From positions 1 to 64,000 of the forward strand of contig CAZRTJ010000012.1 in NCBI GenBank assembly GCA_964602985.1: a stretch of 64,000 nt of DNA, given 5' to 3'. Each line of letters begins with the position of its first letter. Position 1 is the stretch's first letter. This DNA is from CAYZJB01 sp964602985 (lineage in GTDB: Bacteria > CLD3 > SB21). Below the pieces are notes generated by a model that was given only the letters and a program-made list of their open reading frames with translations, was not told the origin of the DNA and made no database searches. A program made the translations under genes and the position numbers. Positions 16,376 through 25,322 of this stretch are shown in pieces.

Positions 16376-16791
16376 ATCGTCTCCTGTGGATTCCTGTGCT
16401 TGCTCTTGGGATTTTCGCGTGTGAATTTTTGGAGGATGATGAGGAATGCACGCCGGTACCTGCCTCTTGCGAAGAGGTGCGTCCCAGCGAAGGGCCGCTG
16501 ATCGTTCGATCCAGCGTGACCGGCTCCGGACCCACGCGCATTTGGGTGTATCGGGGTGACTTTGAGTTGAATGATCAGATTCTGGATACCTCGATTTCGA
16601 CCGCAGGCTTCTCGCTGACCCTGCCTACCGATCAGTATTACTCGGTCGTCGCGATGTATGTGAAGACCAATGGCGATACAATCGTTGCCATTGACGGGGA
16701 CGAAATTGACGTGAGTTCAGACGAATATTGCGGCGGTGTGGAATGTTACGACGTTGACCCGGGAAACATCGACGTGTTGCTGAAGGACTGA
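16372..16791 (+). CDS. Small lipoprotein, function unknown
   Basis: 139 aa. Lipobox LGIFAC at residues about 12-17, followed by an acidic stretch (EFLEDDEEC). Four or more further Cys residues (CTPVPASC, YCGGVECYD) may form disulfides. The middle is beta-rich and Ig-like (SLTLPTDQYYSVVAMYVKTN). Start overlaps the barrel gene by ATGA, so the pair is probably coupled. An Asp shortly after the lipid Cys is not seen; the sorting destination cannot be told. Confidence 0.72.
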   Translation: MNRLLWIPVLALGIFACEFLEDDEECTPVPASCEEVRPSEGPLIVRSSVTGSGPTRIWVYRGDFELNDQILDTSISTAGFSLTLPTDQYYSVVAMYVKTNGDTIVAIDGDEIDVSSDEYCGGVECYDVDPGNIDVLLKD

Positions 16792-16794
16792 TCC

Positions 16795-19089
16795 CTATCG
16801 ACGCGACATCTTGCGTCGTAATTTCTCGATTCGTTCCAATGCCTCTTCATACCCCAGGTCAAGGGCCTGCTGATACAGTTTGAGCGCCTCGGAGTAGTCC
16901 TTGAGGAACCATTTGCGGTCCTGCTCGTACTCCTCTCGCTTGCCTTCTTCGCACAATTTGTATGCGTTGAACCACCTTTCCCGTTCTCTTTCTTTTTCCT
17001 GCTGATAGTGGACGCGACCCAGCTCCTTCACGTTGACTAGCATCTCGTCCTCGTTGTGCCGTTCGTAAGACACGAATTTCATGACATCGCAAGTGAGGTT
17101 CATCACGACAGTCGAAGACTTCAAGGGAAGGAGACGCTTGGACCAGATGCGAACGATTCCTTTCTCTCCACCGCACGCCAGGGTGGCTCCGTCATGACTG
17201 AATGCCAGCGATTGAATCCCCGTCGTATTGCCCAAGACCGTCGTCAGTTCCTTGCCGGCGGAGATGTCCCACAGCTTGATGGTTGTATCCGCTCCTGCAC
17301 TGGCCAGGATGTGGCCTTCCGGATGAAACGCCAACGAATAGATCGGTCCTACGTGACCGGTGAGGGCATGCAATTCTTCACCCGTTTCAATGTCCCAGAT
17401 TTTGATGATCCGGTCTGATCCTGCCGAGGCCAGCAGGTGACCGTCCGGGCTGAACCGAACGGCGTTGACCGAGTCGCGGTGACCCGTCAGGGACAACGTG
17501 TTGCTCCCGCTCTCGACTTTCCAAATCTTGACTGTGTTGTCCGAACTGGCGCTCGCCAGGAGCCTGCCGTCATGGTTAAAACGAATGGAATTGATTCCGT
17601 TGGCGTGTCCCGCGAGAGAGCGGATGTTCTCGCCGGTCTCTGTATTCCACAGGAGAATGGTCGAATCGTCGGCGCCGCTGGCGAGGGTCTTCCCGTCGGG
17701 ACTGACGCTGAGGGAATCCACGTTGTGAGAATGTCCCACCAGACGGGCGATCCTGCGTCCCGATTTGCAATTCCATTTCTGAATCGCGGTATCGCCGCCG
17801 CCGCTGAACAGAAATTGTCCATCGGGCGTAAACACGATGGAATCCACTCCGTTGGAATGGCCAATCAATCGTCGATATTCCCGATTCGTATGGAGATTCC
17901 ATAGCACAATGCCGCTGTCCGAACTGCCGCTGGCAAGGAATGTATCGTCGGTGTCAAACGCAATGGACTTGACCGTATCACTGTGTCGTGACAATGTGTT
18001 GATCAGGCGATAATTGATCAACAGTTTGGTAGTACTCCAATCCCGTTTCTTGCGCAGTTCGTGATCGGCTTCGAGCAGGTCGACGGTTGTGTTAGTCTTG
18101 AGACTATCCAGCAGGGATCCAACGACCGACTTGGCGGCGCTCGTCGGGATCATCCTGGCTTTGACAGAGTCGATGACCGTCTTCATGTTCGCCGACCATT
18201 CGTCGCGATGTCGCTCGAGCAATTTGACAATCTCAGGCAATCGGCCGAGGTCTCCGTCCATCGCGGTCTTGATGGCGTAGACATCCTGTTGACGAATCAG
18301 ATTGGCGAGGATCGGTTCTACCTCGTCGTTCCGACCGAGAGCCGCAAGACTCTTGGCATGCAGGAACGCGGCTTCCGAAAAGTCGGAGTACAAATGGAAA
18401 GCCTTCGACGTGAATTCGACGGCCTCGGAAAAGTTTGCGTGAATGTAACTGGCCAGTCCCGCGAGAAAATAACATTCCGATGCCACGAGTTTCTTGATGT
18501 GATCGACATCTTGTTTCGGCGGGAGGCCCGGCAGGGTTTTCAACAAAATCTCCGCGAGGGACCATTGCTCTTCCGACATATGCGCGAGGACGTCCCGCGC
18601 CGCCTCGTCGAAATGTTGGGCGGCTTGTTCCGGATCGATATGGCCGGGGACAAATAATTTCAGCGATCCCAAAACGTGGCGTGGGCAGAAATTCCAGCCG
18701 TTCAATCCCAATCCCTGAGAGAGCGTTTCTGCTGCGGCTGCGTACTGATGACTCTCGAAAAATCCCTCTTTAAACTCGGTGAGACCTTTTCGAAGCGTTT
18801 CCATGACCCGGTCCAGCGCGCTTTGCTTCGGAAAAACAGAATCGAAGTCGTTTAAGATGAGCGTGACGCGTCGAAAGCAGATTTTGGAGAGCTGTTGCCA
18901 GTGAAGATACGGGAGGTTCACCGATTTGCCAACGTGACGGGACAAGAATTGATCCGCTTTTTGCATCGTCCCGGCGACGATCGGGAGGGCTTCCGGTGTT
19001 TCGACCGGGGTCGTTGTGGTGGATAAATAACTGACCCATTGATCCTTGGGGGACAGTTTCGATTCCAGATCGATGGCAAATGAATACAT
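16795..19089 (-). CDS. WD40 beta-propeller protein with helical (TPR-like) flanks
   Basis: 764 aa, no signal peptide, so cytoplasmic. Residues about 1-350 are helical, TPR-like (LAGLASYIHANFSEAVEFTS, AAFLHAKSLAALGRN). Residues about 365-650 hold seven WD40 repeats, each with a GH near the start (Asn in the last) and a [IV]xLW/IWD-type end (LWNL, KWNC, LWNT, IWKV, IWDI, LWDI, IWSK), enough for a closed seven-blade propeller. The C-terminus is charged and Sel1/TPR-like (SEALKLYQQALDLGYEEALE). Probably a scaffold; partner unknown. WD40 proteins without a fused kinase or NTPase are uncommon in bacteria. It ends 3 bp from the convergent lipoprotein gene. Confidence 0.85.
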   Translation of the reverse strand: MYSFAIDLESKLSPKDQWVSYLSTTTTPVETPEALPIVAGTMQKADQFLSRHVGKSVNLPYLHWQQLSKICFRRVTLILNDFDSVFPKQSALDRVMETLRKGLTEFKEGFFESHQYAAAAETLSQGLGLNGWNFCPRHVLGSLKLFVPGHIDPEQAAQHFDEAARDVLAHMSEEQWSLAEILLKTLPGLPPKQDVDHIKKLVASECYFLAGLASYIHANFSEAVEFTSKAFHLYSDFSEAAFLHAKSLAALGRNDEVEPILANLIRQQDVYAIKTAMDGDLGRLPEIVKLLERHRDEWSANMKTVIDSVKARMIPTSAAKSVVGSLLDSLKTNTTVDLLEADHELRKKRDWSTTKLLINYRLINTLSRHSDTVKSIAFDTDDTFLASGSSDSGIVLWNLHTNREYRRLIGHSNGVDSIVFTPDGQFLFSGGGDTAIQKWNCKSGRRIARLVGHSHNVDSLSVSPDGKTLASGADDSTILLWNTETGENIRSLAGHANGINSIRFNHDGRLLASASSDNTVKIWKVESGSNTLSLTGHRDSVNAVRFSPDGHLLASAGSDRIIKIWDIETGEELHALTGHVGPIYSLAFHPEGHILASAGADTTIKLWDISAGKELTTVLGNTTGIQSLAFSHDGATLACGGEKGIVRIWSKRLLPLKSSTVVMNLTCDVMKFVSYERHNEDEMLVNVKELGRVHYQQEKERERERWFNAYKLCEEGKREEYEQDRKWFLKDYSEALKLYQQALDLGYEEALERIEKLRRKMSRR

Positions 19090-19253
19090 AACACGTCCGC
19101 GGTTGGATATTCCGGATCTCTGTGCAACCGATGGCAGGGTCAGCGTAATGTACTCGAAATTGCAGAAAGATCAATGAAAAGGTGGTACCGTCCGTGATCT
19201 TGCGCTCCATGTGCGTATTTCCTACTTTGTCCCGAACGACACCGAGGTCTGTC

Positions 19254-19904
19254 ATGAGCAAAACATTCATTAGCAACAAAGATGAAACGATCCGGATGTT
19301 TCAGAGTGATTTCCTGGAGGCCTTTTCCAGAGTTCACTTCACGGTTCCGTTGATTCTTTTTGGTCCGGTCGTTTTGTATTTTCTGTATCAGGCATGGACG
19401 TTGACGACGATCGGTCTGATGCTGGGATGGCTTGGGGCGGGTTTGCTCACTTGGACGTTCACCGAATATACCCTTCATCGGTTTTTGTTTCACTTCACGA
19501 TCGACGCGGCCTGGTTTCAGAGACTTCATTTCATCATGCACGGCGTTCATCACGATTATCCGAATGATTCGAAACGGTTGGTCATGCCGCCGGTTCTCAG
19601 TATTCCGCTGGCGGTTGCGTTCTACTTCCTATTTCGATGGATGGTTCCTGCATCGGGGCATTCGTCTCATTTCGCCGGCTTTCTGACAGGTTATCTCATT
19701 TACGATATGACGCACTACGCCGTCCACCACTTCAACATGCATTCGCGCGTATGGCTGGCCGTCAAGAATCACCACATGAAGCATCATTTCATGGACCCGA
19801 CAAGTGGATTTGGCGTGAGTTCGCCTCTGTGGGATTTCTTGCTGGGGACAACGTTTCGAACCCGGAACAAACGGGAGACGGTGGAAGAGAATGCGGAGGC
19901 CTAG
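19254..19904 (+). CDS. Fatty acid 2-hydroxylase-like protein (sterol desaturase superfamily)
   Basis: 216 aa, four hydrophobic segments. The di-iron His clusters are all present: TLHRFLFH, MHGVHHDYPNDSKRLVMPP, YDMTHYAVHHF and KNHHMKHHF. The RLVMPP context and cluster spacing resemble FA2H/Scs7 enzymes, which add a 2-OH to fatty acids, often those in sphingolipids. Carotenoid hydroxylase is a less likely alternative. GAGG 6 nt upstream supports ATG 19254; a longer frame from 19182 lacks a ribosome site. Its TAG overlaps the coaA TAG in the palindrome CTAG. Confidence 0.85.
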   Translation: MSKTFISNKDETIRMFQSDFLEAFSRVHFTVPLILFGPVVLYFLYQAWTLTTIGLMLGWLGAGLLTWTFTEYTLHRFLFHFTIDAAWFQRLHFIMHGVHHDYPNDSKRLVMPPVLSIPLAVAFYFLFRWMVPASGHSSHFAGFLTGYLIYDMTHYAVHHFNMHSRVWLAVKNHHMKHHFMDPTSGFGVSSPLWDFLLGTTFRTRNKRETVEENAEA

Positions 19905-20839
19905 ATTTTTCGCATCCAGACTTTTTGTACGCGGTGTCCGGAGCCTTTGAAGAGTACGAGGTTGGCACGGGAGCGCGTGGGATAGATATTCTCCCGGAGG
20001 TTCACGCCGTTAATTTCACGCCAGATTCTCTTGGCCATCTGTCGCGCCTCCTGGGTTGTCAGCTTGGAAAACCGGTGGAAGTAGGACGCATTGTCCCGGA
20101 AGACGGTTCGGCGCAGCGTGAGAAATCTCTCCACGTACCACCGAACGATATTCTCTTCATTTGCATCAACATAGATGGAGAAGTCAAAAAAGTCCGAGAG
20201 ATAAACAGAGGTTTTGCCGGACTGCGGCTTGGGGGTCTGGAGGACATTGAGTCCCTCGAGGATCACGATGTCCGGAGCCGTAATCCGGATCTTGCGATCG
20301 GCGACGATATCGTAGGTGACGTGAGAGTAGATGGGCGCAGCGACTTCGGCGTGACCGGATTTGATGTCCGCAACGAAGCGCACGAGTTTGCGAATGTCAT
20401 AGCTTTCGGGGAAGCCCTTGCGACTCATCAGCCCTTTCTTTTCCAGGATGCGATTGGGATATAGGAAACCATCGGTCGTCACCAGGTCGACCTTTGGATG
20501 ATTGGGCCATCGGCCCAGCAACGCTTGGAGAATCCGAGCGGTCGTGCTCTTCCCAACGGCCACACTTCCAGCGATCGCGATGACGAACGGCATTTTTCGA
20601 GTCGGGTCATGCAGAAATCGCCCGCTTGCGCGATGGAGTTCCTGCGTTGCGGCAACATGCAGATTGAGCAAACGGCTCAGGGGAAGATAGATTTGCGTGA
20701 CTTCCCGAAGCGACAGTTTTTCGTTAATCCCGCGCAATGCCTCCAATTCTCCCGATGCGAGAGGCATGGGTGTATTGTCTCGCAATCGAGACCACTGCTG
20801 GCGTGTAAAGGAAAGGTACGGGGAAGACACTCTACTCAT
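19901..20839 (-). CDS. coaA: Type I pantothenate kinase
   Basis: 312 aa. First committed step of coenzyme A synthesis: phosphorylates pantothenate with ATP. Seen: PYLSFTRQQWSRLR at the N-terminus, P-loop GSVAVGKSTTAR, DLVTTDGFLYPN, KGFPESYD, PIYSHVTYDIV and ILEGLNVLQ, all CoaA signatures; length normal. Start is the ATG in an ATGA overlap with hemW, so translation is probably coupled; an in-frame TTG at 20863 is less likely. Confidence 0.96.
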   Translation of the reverse strand: MSRVSSPYLSFTRQQWSRLRDNTPMPLASGELEALRGINEKLSLREVTQIYLPLSRLLNLHVAATQELHRASGRFLHDPTRKMPFVIAIAGSVAVGKSTTARILQALLGRWPNHPKVDLVTTDGFLYPNRILEKKGLMSRKGFPESYDIRKLVRFVADIKSGHAEVAAPIYSHVTYDIVADRKIRITAPDIVILEGLNVLQTPKPQSGKTSVYLSDFFDFSIYVDANEENIVRWYVERFLTLRRTVFRDNASYFHRFSKLTTQEARQMAKRIWREINGVNLRENIYPTRSRANLVLFKGSGHRVQKVWMRKI

Positions 20840-21966
20840 ATGCATTCCGTTAGGGTTCTGCAAACCGCATTGTAGAGAAATTGTCCTTCGGAGGTCAAGC
20901 GAAAATGTCCGTCTTCCGTGTACCCCAGGTTCCCGATCTTTTCCAGAGCGAGTGAAAAATGGGATCCAAAATGCAGTTCAAATTTTTTTTCTATATCCTC
21001 GATCGAGATCCCCTTGCGTTGTCGGAGACCGAGGAGGATGGTCTCGATCAACCGCTGTTCTCTCGTCAGCGCTTCTTTTCCGGCCACGGGCGACTGGTTT
21101 TGTTGGATCCGAGTGCAGTACTCCGTCAAGCTTCGCACATTCCACCATCGCAAGTTGCCATCAAATGAATGGGCGGAGGGACCCAGTCCCAGATAGGGCC
21201 GGTCCTCCCAGTAGACACAGTTGTGGACTGCTCTTCTCTCGGGCTTTGCATAGTTGGATATTTCATAGTGCTCAAACCCGGCTCCCTCGAGCATCTGTTT
21301 GGCAAGCATGAAAAGGCGCCATTGGTTTTCATCATCCGGCAGCGTCACCAGTTCTTTCTCAACCTGTTTGTGCAGATGCGTGCCGTCCTCGACGGTGAGA
21401 CTGTAGACGGACACGTGCTCGACGTCGAGGGAGATCGCGGTGTGAAGGGAATGCTTCCATTGCGATTCCGTTTGGTTCTCGGTACCGAAGATCAGGTCAA
21501 TCCCGATATTCTCAAACCCGCAGCGTCGGGCAACTTGCACTGCACGGGATGCGTCCTCGGCGGTATGGTTGCGGGTGAGGAACTTGAGTTCCCGATCCAG
21601 AAACGACTGTACTCCTATGGTGATCCGATCAAATCCAAGGTTCCGCCATGCGCGCGCGTTTTCCTCCGTCACGTCGTTGGGATTGGCCTCCAGGCCGCAT
21701 TCGATTACGTTGTTGCAATTCCACCGGCTCCGAATAGCGGCGACCAGGGACGATAACAATGGGACAGGCAGAAATGAGGGCGTTCCGCCCCCGAAGTAGA
21801 GGGTCCGGACTTCTTGGTTGGGGAAGAGTGCGTGGGACTGGATTTCGCCAGCGACGGCATCGGCAAATTCAGGGAAAAATTTGCGTGCCGTAGTCACATA
21901 GAAGTCGCAGTAGGTGCAAATGCGTCTGCAAAACGGAATGTGAGCATAGATGGCGAGACTTGTCAT
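20836..21966 (-). CDS. hemW: Radical SAM protein HemW (coproporphyrinogen III oxidase-like)
   Basis: 376 aa. N-terminal radical SAM motif in HIPFCRRICTYCDFY (CxxxCxxC), then YFGGGTPS, GLEANPND, GFDRITIGVQSF and a HemW-type C-terminal domain. HemW is thought to be a heme chaperone and lacks true oxidase activity; the HemN-specific N-terminal extension is absent here, which favours HemW. Heads a two-gene minus-strand unit with coaA. Confidence 0.92.
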   Translation of the reverse strand: MTSLAIYAHIPFCRRICTYCDFYVTTARKFFPEFADAVAGEIQSHALFPNQEVRTLYFGGGTPSFLPVPLLSSLVAAIRSRWNCNNVIECGLEANPNDVTEENARAWRNLGFDRITIGVQSFLDRELKFLTRNHTAEDASRAVQVARRCGFENIGIDLIFGTENQTESQWKHSLHTAISLDVEHVSVYSLTVEDGTHLHKQVEKELVTLPDDENQWRLFMLAKQMLEGAGFEHYEISNYAKPERRAVHNCVYWEDRPYLGLGPSAHSFDGNLRWWNVRSLTEYCTRIQQNQSPVAGKEALTREQRLIETILLGLRQRKGISIEDIEKKFELHFGSHFSLALEKIGNLGYTEDGHFRLTSEGQFLYNAVCRTLTECI

Positions 21967-22224
21967 TCAGCTAACTTATTAAGAAAAAGGAAGTTATTCA
22001 CACAAAAAATCGACATTTACCTCGTTGTGACGATTTCTATGTATACGCACATTTGACACACGCCCGTTAGGGTGTTTTCGCTTGACAATCGAAAGGGTCT
22101 TAAATAAATTGGCCTACCACAATTCAACACTTGGTTGTTCTAAGCTATATCGTCTTTAGGTTTCTCGTGTATAAAGAGTTTCAAGCTCTTTGTGTTATTC
22201 ACCCATCTTAAAGGAGGAAGACAG
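21967..22224. other. Divergent intergenic region before the LPP20 cluster
   Basis: 258 bp, AT-rich. Holds the LPP20-cluster promoter (22082-22110), a second TTGACA at 22053-22058 with no matching -10, and an AAGGAGGAAGA ribosome site just before 22225. No small gene or RNA recognised. Confidence 0.6.
22082..22110 (+). promoter_or_regulatory. Strong sigma70-type promoter of the LPP20 cluster
   Basis: TTGACA (22082-22087), exact 17-bp spacer, TAAATT (22105-22110). The leader would be about 107 nt, ending in a very strong ribosome site (AAAGGAGG). Confidence 0.75.
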
Positions 22225-22863
22225 ATGAAGCGGTATCTCTGGTTTGCATTCATCGCGCTGGTTTCGGTCGCCGTGTTGAACACGGATGCCATGGCGCAAA
22301 AGAAGAAGAAGAAAAAGAAAGACGGGCCACCGGAGTGGACGTACAAACCAGGTCTGTATGAAGATGTGATCATCGCTGCGGGCGTCGGCGAGGGCTTTTC
22401 GGAAATGAAAGCCAAGAGCCAGGCGGAGCAAAACGGCCGCAAGAAGATTGCGGAAGCGTTGGAAACCGAAGTGAAGAGCATGACGACCAACTTCATGGAA
22501 GAGGCATCCACGACGACAGAAGAAGGTTCCAGTGGCGCCGGTCAGGAATACTTCCAGGAAATCACGCAGACGATGACCAAGCAGACCCTGCAGGGCGCGT
22601 TCATCGAAGAGTATTGGCCGCCCCTCGGCGAGAAGAACGGAAGCAAAGTGAAGTTCTACGCCAAGGTCGTTCTGAAGAAATCTGCCGTGATCGATGCCTA
22701 CAAGAAGCAGATCCAGGATGATGTGGCGCAAAAGAAGATCAAGGGCGTGAAGGCCTCGGCCGATGACGCGTTGAGCGCATTGGACAAAGCGATTGCGAAG
22801 TGGGAAAAGGATAGCAACAACGGTCCCGCGGACGGTGGCGAAGAAGAAGGCTCTGAAGAATAA
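22225..22863 (+). CDS. Exported LPP20-family protein A
   Basis: 212 aa. Signal peptide ends ...NTDAMA, then Gln and seven Lys. One LPP20-type module follows: PEWTYKPGLYEDVIIAAGVG, then AKSQAEQNGRKKIAEALE and MTTNFMEEAS, a second half EYFQEITQTMTKQTLQGAFI / EEYWPPLGEKNGSKVKFYAK, and a C-terminal helix ALSALDKAIAKW with an acidic tail. Very similar to protein B (22942) and to the first module of the 25323 protein. LPP20 includes H. pylori Lpp20 and flagellar FlgP. Unlike B it lacks a lipobox. A strong terminator follows, so it may be made in excess over the rest. Function unknown. Confidence 0.85.
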   Translation: MKRYLWFAFIALVSVAVLNTDAMAQKKKKKKKDGPPEWTYKPGLYEDVIIAAGVGEGFSEMKAKSQAEQNGRKKIAEALETEVKSMTTNFMEEASTTTEEGSSGAGQEYFQEITQTMTKQTLQGAFIEEYWPPLGEKNGSKVKFYAKVVLKKSAVIDAYKKQIQDDVAQKKIKGVKASADDALSALDKAIAKWEKDSNNGPADGGEEEGSEE

Positions 22864-22881
22864 CTGACGTTTGTTGACAAA

Positions 22882-22920
22882 ATACCGTAATTCCCTTCGG
22901 GGAATTACGGTATTTTTTTC
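22882..22920 (+). terminator. Strong hairpin terminator/attenuator inside the LPP20 cluster
   Basis: Perfect 14-bp inverted repeat (22882-22895 and 22900-22913) closed by a TTCG tetraloop (CTTCGG) and followed by a T tract. It sits only 19 bp after the first LPP20 gene and about 30 bp before the second. It should end or reduce transcription between them. Confidence 0.93.
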
Positions 22921-22941
22921 TTCACGAAACAGGAGCAACGA

Positions 22942-23535
22942 ATGCGAATTTGGACAATCGCCGGAACGCTGTTTCTGGCAACGGTCATCGGGTGCGGAGG
23001 GGGTTCCAAGACCTCCAAGAAAGAGGACAAATTGCCGAAGTGGATCACCAAACCCGGTCTGTATGAGGACGCGATTCTTGCAGCAGGCATTGGAGAAGGC
23101 CTGTCGGAGCAGAAGGCGAAGAGTCAAGCAGAACTCAGTGGTCGCAAGAAGATCGCGGAGACCATTCAGACGCAAATCAAGAGCCTGACGACGAATTTCA
23201 TGGAAGAAGCCACTACGCGCGATGAGAAAGGTTCTGAATCGGCGGCTCAGGAATATTTCCAGGAAATTTCTCAGAGTCTGACGAATGTGACGCTGAACGG
23301 TGCGGTCGTCGAGGAATACTGGCCGCCTCTGGGCATGAAAGAAGGAAACAAGATTAAGTTTTATGCCAAGGTCGTTCTCAAGAAGAACGCATTGCTGGAC
23401 GAATTCCGTAAGAAAGTCCAGGACGATGCGGCTGCCAAGAAGATCAAAGGCGTGAAGAAGAGCGCGGACGAAGCGCTGAGTGCGCTGGACAAAGCGATCG
23501 CCAAATGGGAGTCCACGTCCGAGTCTGAAGAGTAG
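22942..23535 (+). CDS. LPP20-family lipoprotein B
   Basis: 197 aa. Lipobox TVIGC at residues about 14-18, then a Lys-rich linker and one LPP20 module: PKWITKPGLYEDAILAAGIG, AKSQAELSGRKKIAETIQ, LTTNFMEEAT, EYFQEISQSLTN, EEYWPPLGMKEGNKIKFYAK and C-terminal ALSALDKAIAKW. Closely similar along its length to protein A, so a tandem duplicate, but lipid-anchored. AGGAG precedes the ATG. Likely sits in the outer or inner membrane facing the periplasm. Confidence 0.87.
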   Translation: MRIWTIAGTLFLATVIGCGGGSKTSKKEDKLPKWITKPGLYEDAILAAGIGEGLSEQKAKSQAELSGRKKIAETIQTQIKSLTTNFMEEATTRDEKGSESAAQEYFQEISQSLTNVTLNGAVVEEYWPPLGMKEGNKIKFYAKVVLKKNALLDEFRKKVQDDAAAKKIKGVKKSADEALSALDKAIAKWESTSESEE

Positions 23536-23550
23536 TTTGTAGATCGAGAT

Positions 23551-23573
23551 CACGGGGTGGATGCCGCCCCGTG
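23551..23573 (+). other. GC-rich hairpin between LPP20 genes
   Basis: CACGGGG / CCCCGTG (23551-23557 and 23567-23573) with a 9-nt loop and no T tract. May slow polymerase or protect a 3' end; not a convincing intrinsic terminator. Confidence 0.35.
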
Positions 23574-23668
23574 GGCTCGGCGGCTTCGATCGAGAGTGAG
23601 GGCCGCTGGTACCATTGCCCCGGTTCTTTGCTTACCCGTTTTTTGAGATGTTAGAGGAGAGATAGACT

Positions 23669-25279
23669 ATGAAGATCCTGCCTTGGAGAGCCATGCTGAT
23701 CTTGGCATGTATCTCGTCTTCCTTGCTGGCCCAGAGTTTTCCCGCCTGGGTCAATGAATTGCCCATTAAAGAAGGCCACCTGTATGCGGTCGGTGTGGTG
23801 AATCGGCATTATGAGAAAAAAGCCGGTGAAGACGCCGCGGCGCAGGCGGCACGATTCGAATTGGCGCAGTCCATCCGGATGAATGTGAAAACCATTACCA
23901 GCAGTTGGTCGGGTGATGTCGGCGGAACGGGTTTTGTTTCTGAGATGGAAAAGAGCGTCGATGAAGATGTGGTCGCATCGGTGGAGAAATGCAAAATTCT
24001 GGAAACTTGGGTTGATCCGGAGGGGCTGATCTACGCTCTGGCCGAATTGGCCCTCGAAGGCTCCGTGGATGCGATCCAGAAGAAGGTCGTCGATCAGGCC
24101 AAGAAGTCGGGAGATTTCAAGAAGATCGAAAAACTGGAAGTGTCTCTGAAAGGTCTGAAGGACCCGAAATCCTATGTGCGAAAGGACCAACCGGACTGGG
24201 TGAAAGCTTTGCCGGAGGAGGGCGACGCCATCTATGCGCTCGGCGTCGCGGAAAAATTTTACTTCTATGTGAACGGTCGCGAATCGGCAAAAGACAAGGC
24301 CCGCGCCGAGTTGGCCGCCACGATCAAGACGGAGATTCAAGCCGTCCTTACGGACTGGTTTGAGGTCAACGAAGGATCGGAATCCTATGGGTTGGAGCGA
24401 CACACGATGGAGGAAATGGCTTCCTCGGTGTCCGAAGCGACGTTGAGCGGTTCACAGATCGTGGAGACGTGGTATGACAAGACCACAAAGTGGCATTACG
24501 CACTGGCACGAATGAGTCTGTCGGAAGTGATTTCCAAAGTGTCTGCACAAGCCTCCTCGAAAACATCCGATACGAAGGCTCTCAAAGGTCTGTCGGACAA
24601 ACTGGGGAAGATGATTAATCGCGACTATCTGAAACGGAAGGACGGGCGCCCGACGTGGATCACCAAGGTCCCGAAAGACAACGACGCCATTTTTGCCGTA
24701 GGGATTGACGAGGGCAAATATTTTTCCGAAACTCAGGGGCTCGAAAAGGCCAAGGTGTCGGCCCGCACCAAACTGGCAAAAGCGGTGGAAGTGCAGGTCG
24801 AGTCCATCACCAAGTCGTGGATGGAGACCCAGGAAACAAAAGACGGATTGGGCGACCAGATGACCAACGACTATTTGTCCGTTCTGTCAAAAGAAGCCAC
24901 CAGCGTATGTCTCGAGGGTTCTCAGATCCTTGCAACGTTCGTCTCCAAAGAAGGAGGCAAGAAAGACGCCGGGGATAAGGACAAGAAAAAAGACAAGAAG
25001 AAAGATAAGAAGAAGGACAAAGGAAAGGACGACAAAGCATCGTCTCAGACCTACGAATCCGAGAAGACGGTCTTCTATGCGTTGGGACGGCTGTATTCCG
25101 GGACGTTGGTGTCCAAGCTGAAGAAGAAGGCTGCGGAGATCACGAAATTGCCCGAGGAAACCAAGGACGAGAGCTTGGAAGACAAGGCCGAACGAATCAT
25201 CAGTGGACCACGGGACAAGGCCAAAGCGGCCTTGGAAAAGCTGAATTCGGCGCTAGACAAGATGGGGACTCAATTCTGA
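23669..25279 (+). CDS. Exported protein C with three LPP20-type modules
   Basis: 536 aa. Signal peptide ends ...SSSLLAQ. Three repeats, each with an aromatic opening (FPAWVNELP, PDWVKALPEEGDAIYALG, RPTWITKVPKDNDAIFAVG at about residues 24, 175 and 327), an A/K-rich helix, a TSSW / LTDWF / TKSWM strand and a late YALA-type strand. The third module is interrupted by a Lys/Asp-rich run (about residues 430-455) made of KKDK repeats. The C-terminal helix (ALEKLNSALDKM) resembles the ALSALDKAIAKW helix of its neighbours. Likely a periplasmic structural or binding protein. No enzyme motif seen. Confidence 0.8.
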   Translation: MKILPWRAMLILACISSSLLAQSFPAWVNELPIKEGHLYAVGVVNRHYEKKAGEDAAAQAARFELAQSIRMNVKTITSSWSGDVGGTGFVSEMEKSVDEDVVASVEKCKILETWVDPEGLIYALAELALEGSVDAIQKKVVDQAKKSGDFKKIEKLEVSLKGLKDPKSYVRKDQPDWVKALPEEGDAIYALGVAEKFYFYVNGRESAKDKARAELAATIKTEIQAVLTDWFEVNEGSESYGLERHTMEEMASSVSEATLSGSQIVETWYDKTTKWHYALARMSLSEVISKVSAQASSKTSDTKALKGLSDKLGKMINRDYLKRKDGRPTWITKVPKDNDAIFAVGIDEGKYFSETQGLEKAKVSARTKLAKAVEVQVESITKSWMETQETKDGLGDQMTNDYLSVLSKEATSVCLEGSQILATFVSKEGGKKDAGDKDKKKDKKKDKKKDKGKDDKASSQTYESEKTVFYALGRLYSGTLVSKLKKKAAEITKLPEETKDESLEDKAERIISGPRDKAKAALEKLNSALDKMGTQF

Positions 25280-25322
25280 CAAGTGACAATCAATATTAGG
25301 ACAATTTAGGAGGATCCAATTC

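Noticed and set aside
22195..23553. 452-codon minus-strand frame across two LPP20 genes
   Set aside because: It spans the terminator hairpin and two real genes and is low-complexity (Leu/Arg/Phe-rich), typical of antisense to Lys/Glu-rich coding.
24959..25035. Short-period repeat (AAGAAGGAC-like) resembling a repeat array
   Set aside because: It is simply the codon repeat of the KKDK stretch in a real protein, not a CRISPR or tandem regulatory repeat.
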